The position numbers and the translations under genes are program-made. A model generated the notes under the pieces. It was not told the origin of the DNA. It searched no databases and worked only from the letters and a program-made list of their open reading frames with translations. This document shows positions 62,786 to 64,000 of a stretch of DNA of 64,000 nucleotides, piece after piece. How positions within the stretch are numbered: the stretch's first letter is position 1; every line of letters begins with the position of its first letter. The stretch is from Amycolatopsis alba DSM 44262. Its GTDB lineage: Bacteria; Actinomycetota; Actinomycetes; Mycobacteriales; Pseudonocardiaceae. Location of the stretch: positions 3,365,665 through 3,429,664 of the forward strand of contig NZ_KB913032.1 of assembly GCF_000384215.1 (NCBI RefSeq), given 5' to 3'.

Positions 62786-63732
62786 CCCGGTATCTGCTCC
62801 GCCGGTTGCTGCAAGCGGTCTTCGTCCTGTGGGCGGCGTTCACCGTGTCGTTCGCGATCCTCTATCTCCTGCCGGGCGACGCTGTCAGCGCGAAACTCGG
62901 CGGGGGCGAAGCCGGGCTTTCGGTGACGCCGGAGCAACTGGCCTTGGCCAGGGCGGAGTACGGCCTCGACGACCCGTTGCCGCTGCAGTACGGGAAACGG
63001 CTGGTCGCCGCGCTGCAGGGCGACTTCGGCCGCTCGATCTCCACCGGGGACGACGCCACGGGCATGGTGGTCTCGGCCCTGCCGCCGACGCTCGCGGTCA
63101 CCGGATTCGCCCTGGTGCTCGCGATCCTGTTCGGCGGCGGGGTCGCGATCGCCGGGACCTGCACCCGGCATCGCTGGCTGGGCAACGCGCTGCTGGCATT
63201 GCCACCGCTGGGGATCTCGCTGCCGCCGTTCTGGGTCGGGCTCGTCCTCATCCAGTTCTTCTCCTTCCAGCTCAGGCTGCTGCCCGCGCTGGGCTCGAAC
63301 GGCTTCGAGTCGCTGATCCTGCCCGCGATCACCCTCGCCATCCCGACCGGCGCGATCATCGGGCAGGTGCTGGCGAAGAGCCTCCGCACTCAGCTCGCCG
63401 AGCCGTACTCGGAGATCGCGCTGGCGAAGGGGGCGAGCCGGTTGAGAGTCCATTTCGGACACCTTCTGCGCAACGCCGCGGTGCCGACACTGACCATCGC
63501 GGGCGTGGTCGCGGGAAACCTGATCGCCGGTTCCGTGATCACCGAGACGGTGTTCTCCCGTGACGGCCTCGGCCGCGTGACGTCGTCGGCGGTCACCGCG
63601 CAGGACATCCCGGTGGTGCAGGCGGTGATCGTGCTCGCCGCGCTGGTGTTCGTCGTCATCAACCTGCTCGTCGACCTCGTGTGCCCGCTGCTGGACCCGC
63701 GGATCCGATACCGGGAGACGGCCGATGCCTGA
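62782..63732 (+). CDS. ABC transporter permease (DppB-like)
   Basis: 316 residues with six membrane helices. The start TRYLLRRLLQAVFVLWAAFT and the loop AKGASRLRVHFGHLLRNAAV are typical of DppB/OppB permeases. GTG at 62782 overlaps the binding-protein stop (GTGA), and its end overlaps the next permease by eight bases, so the three genes form one operon. Confidence 0.93.
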   Translation: MTRYLLRRLLQAVFVLWAAFTVSFAILYLLPGDAVSAKLGGGEAGLSVTPEQLALARAEYGLDDPLPLQYGKRLVAALQGDFGRSISTGDDATGMVVSALPPTLAVTGFALVLAILFGGGVAIAGTCTRHRWLGNALLALPPLGISLPPFWVGLVLIQFFSFQLRLLPALGSNGFESLILPAITLAIPTGAIIGQVLAKSLRTQLAEPYSEIALAKGASRLRVHFGHLLRNAAVPTLTIAGVVAGNLIAGSVITETVFSRDGLGRVTSSAVTAQDIPVVQAVIVLAALVFVVINLLVDLVCPLLDPRIRYRETADA

Positions 63733-64000
63733 CGTTCTCGTGCGCACCCGGCGGCGGCCGGGGCTGATCCTCGCGATCGCGGTCCTCGCCTTCGCCTTGC
63801 TCTCCGCGGTCGTCCCGGAGCTGTTCACCGGTCAGGACCCGCTCGCCGGTGTCCCCGCCGAAAAGATGCAGGGCCCATCGCTCGCGCATCTGTTCGGTAC
63901 CGACGAAACCGGACGCGACATCTTCGCGCGGGTGGTCCACGGCGCCGCGCTCTCGTTGCAGGCGACCGTGATCGCCGTGCTCGTCGCGCTCGTGGCCGGT
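63725..64000 (+). CDS. ABC transporter permease (DppC-like), truncated by the window end
   Basis: 92 residues visible, beginning MPDVLVRTRRRPGLILAIAV. The segment LAHLFGTDETGRDIFARVVH is the DppC/OppC N-terminal signature. The rest of the gene, and probably ATPase genes, lie beyond base 64000. ATG at 63725 overlaps the stop of the preceding permease by eight bases. Confidence 0.92.
   Translation, partial: MPDVLVRTRRRPGLILAIAVLAFALLSAVVPELFTGQDPLAGVPAEKMQGPSLAHLFGTDETGRDIFARVVHGAALSLQATVIAVLVALVAG

Overview
The window is 64 kb of high-GC actinobacterial DNA. Several features point to the Pseudonocardiaceae, most likely Amycolatopsis or a near relative: EspG/PPE-like ESX (type VII secretion) genes, an XRE-DUF397 regulator set, two PF04672 (formerly DUF574) methyltransferases, and purine genes with the neighbours they often have in mycobacteria and related genera. 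The taxon is inferred from gene content, not from a marker gene. I see no rRNA, tRNA, CRISPR array, insertion sequence or prophage.

The backbone is de novo purine synthesis. Nine pur genes, all on the minus strand, are spread along the window: purM-purF (2-4.6 kb), purL (14.2-16.6 kb), purS-purQ (20.2-21.1 kb), purC (31.2-32.1 kb), purB (38-39.5 kb), purD (51.2-52.5 kb) and purA (58.1-59.4 kb). Together they cover PRPP to AMP except the PurN/T, PurE/K and PurH steps. Unrelated gene modules lie between them.

Layout: tandem GNAT acetyltransferases and arfB (0-2 kb); purM/purF; an XRE/DUF397 operon divergent from a methyltransferase (4.9-7.7 kb); an SCP2-like gene and a type VII-associated gene; two secreted GH25 lysozymes (8.9-10.8 kb); a glutamine-rich membrane protein and two pentapeptide-type membrane proteins (10.9-13.7 kb); a repeat-rich gap; purL; a heterodimeric ABC exporter with asymmetric ATPase sites (16.6-20.1 kb); purQ/S; a GMC oxidoreductase facing an aldehyde dehydrogenase (22-25.2 kb); ArsR/MFS and TetR/DUF418 pairs (25.6-30.4 kb); purC; a SAM hydrolase and a MOSC protein with overlapping 3' ends (32.1-33.7 kb); a polar amino-acid ABC operon with three binding lipoproteins (33.8-37.7 kb); purB; a sigma factor with a membrane partner (40.6-41.8 kb); threonine aldolase and HAD; a second methyltransferase; an aminotransferase; an ESX substrate locus without its secretion machinery (46-51.1 kb); purD; a GDPD, an amino-acid permease, an MFS transporter and an F420-type oxidoreductase (52.7-57.7 kb); purA with its conserved neighbour; a secreted HNH nuclease; and the start of an oligopeptide ABC operon that runs off the end.

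The most unusual features are a set of long, near-perfect palindromes in intergenic gaps, several sharing an ACGTT-N-AACGT centre although their arms differ; the ESX locus, which encodes a WXG100-like domain joined to a lytic transglycosylase; and the ABC exporter, in which one subunit has no Walker A motif and the other no signature motif.
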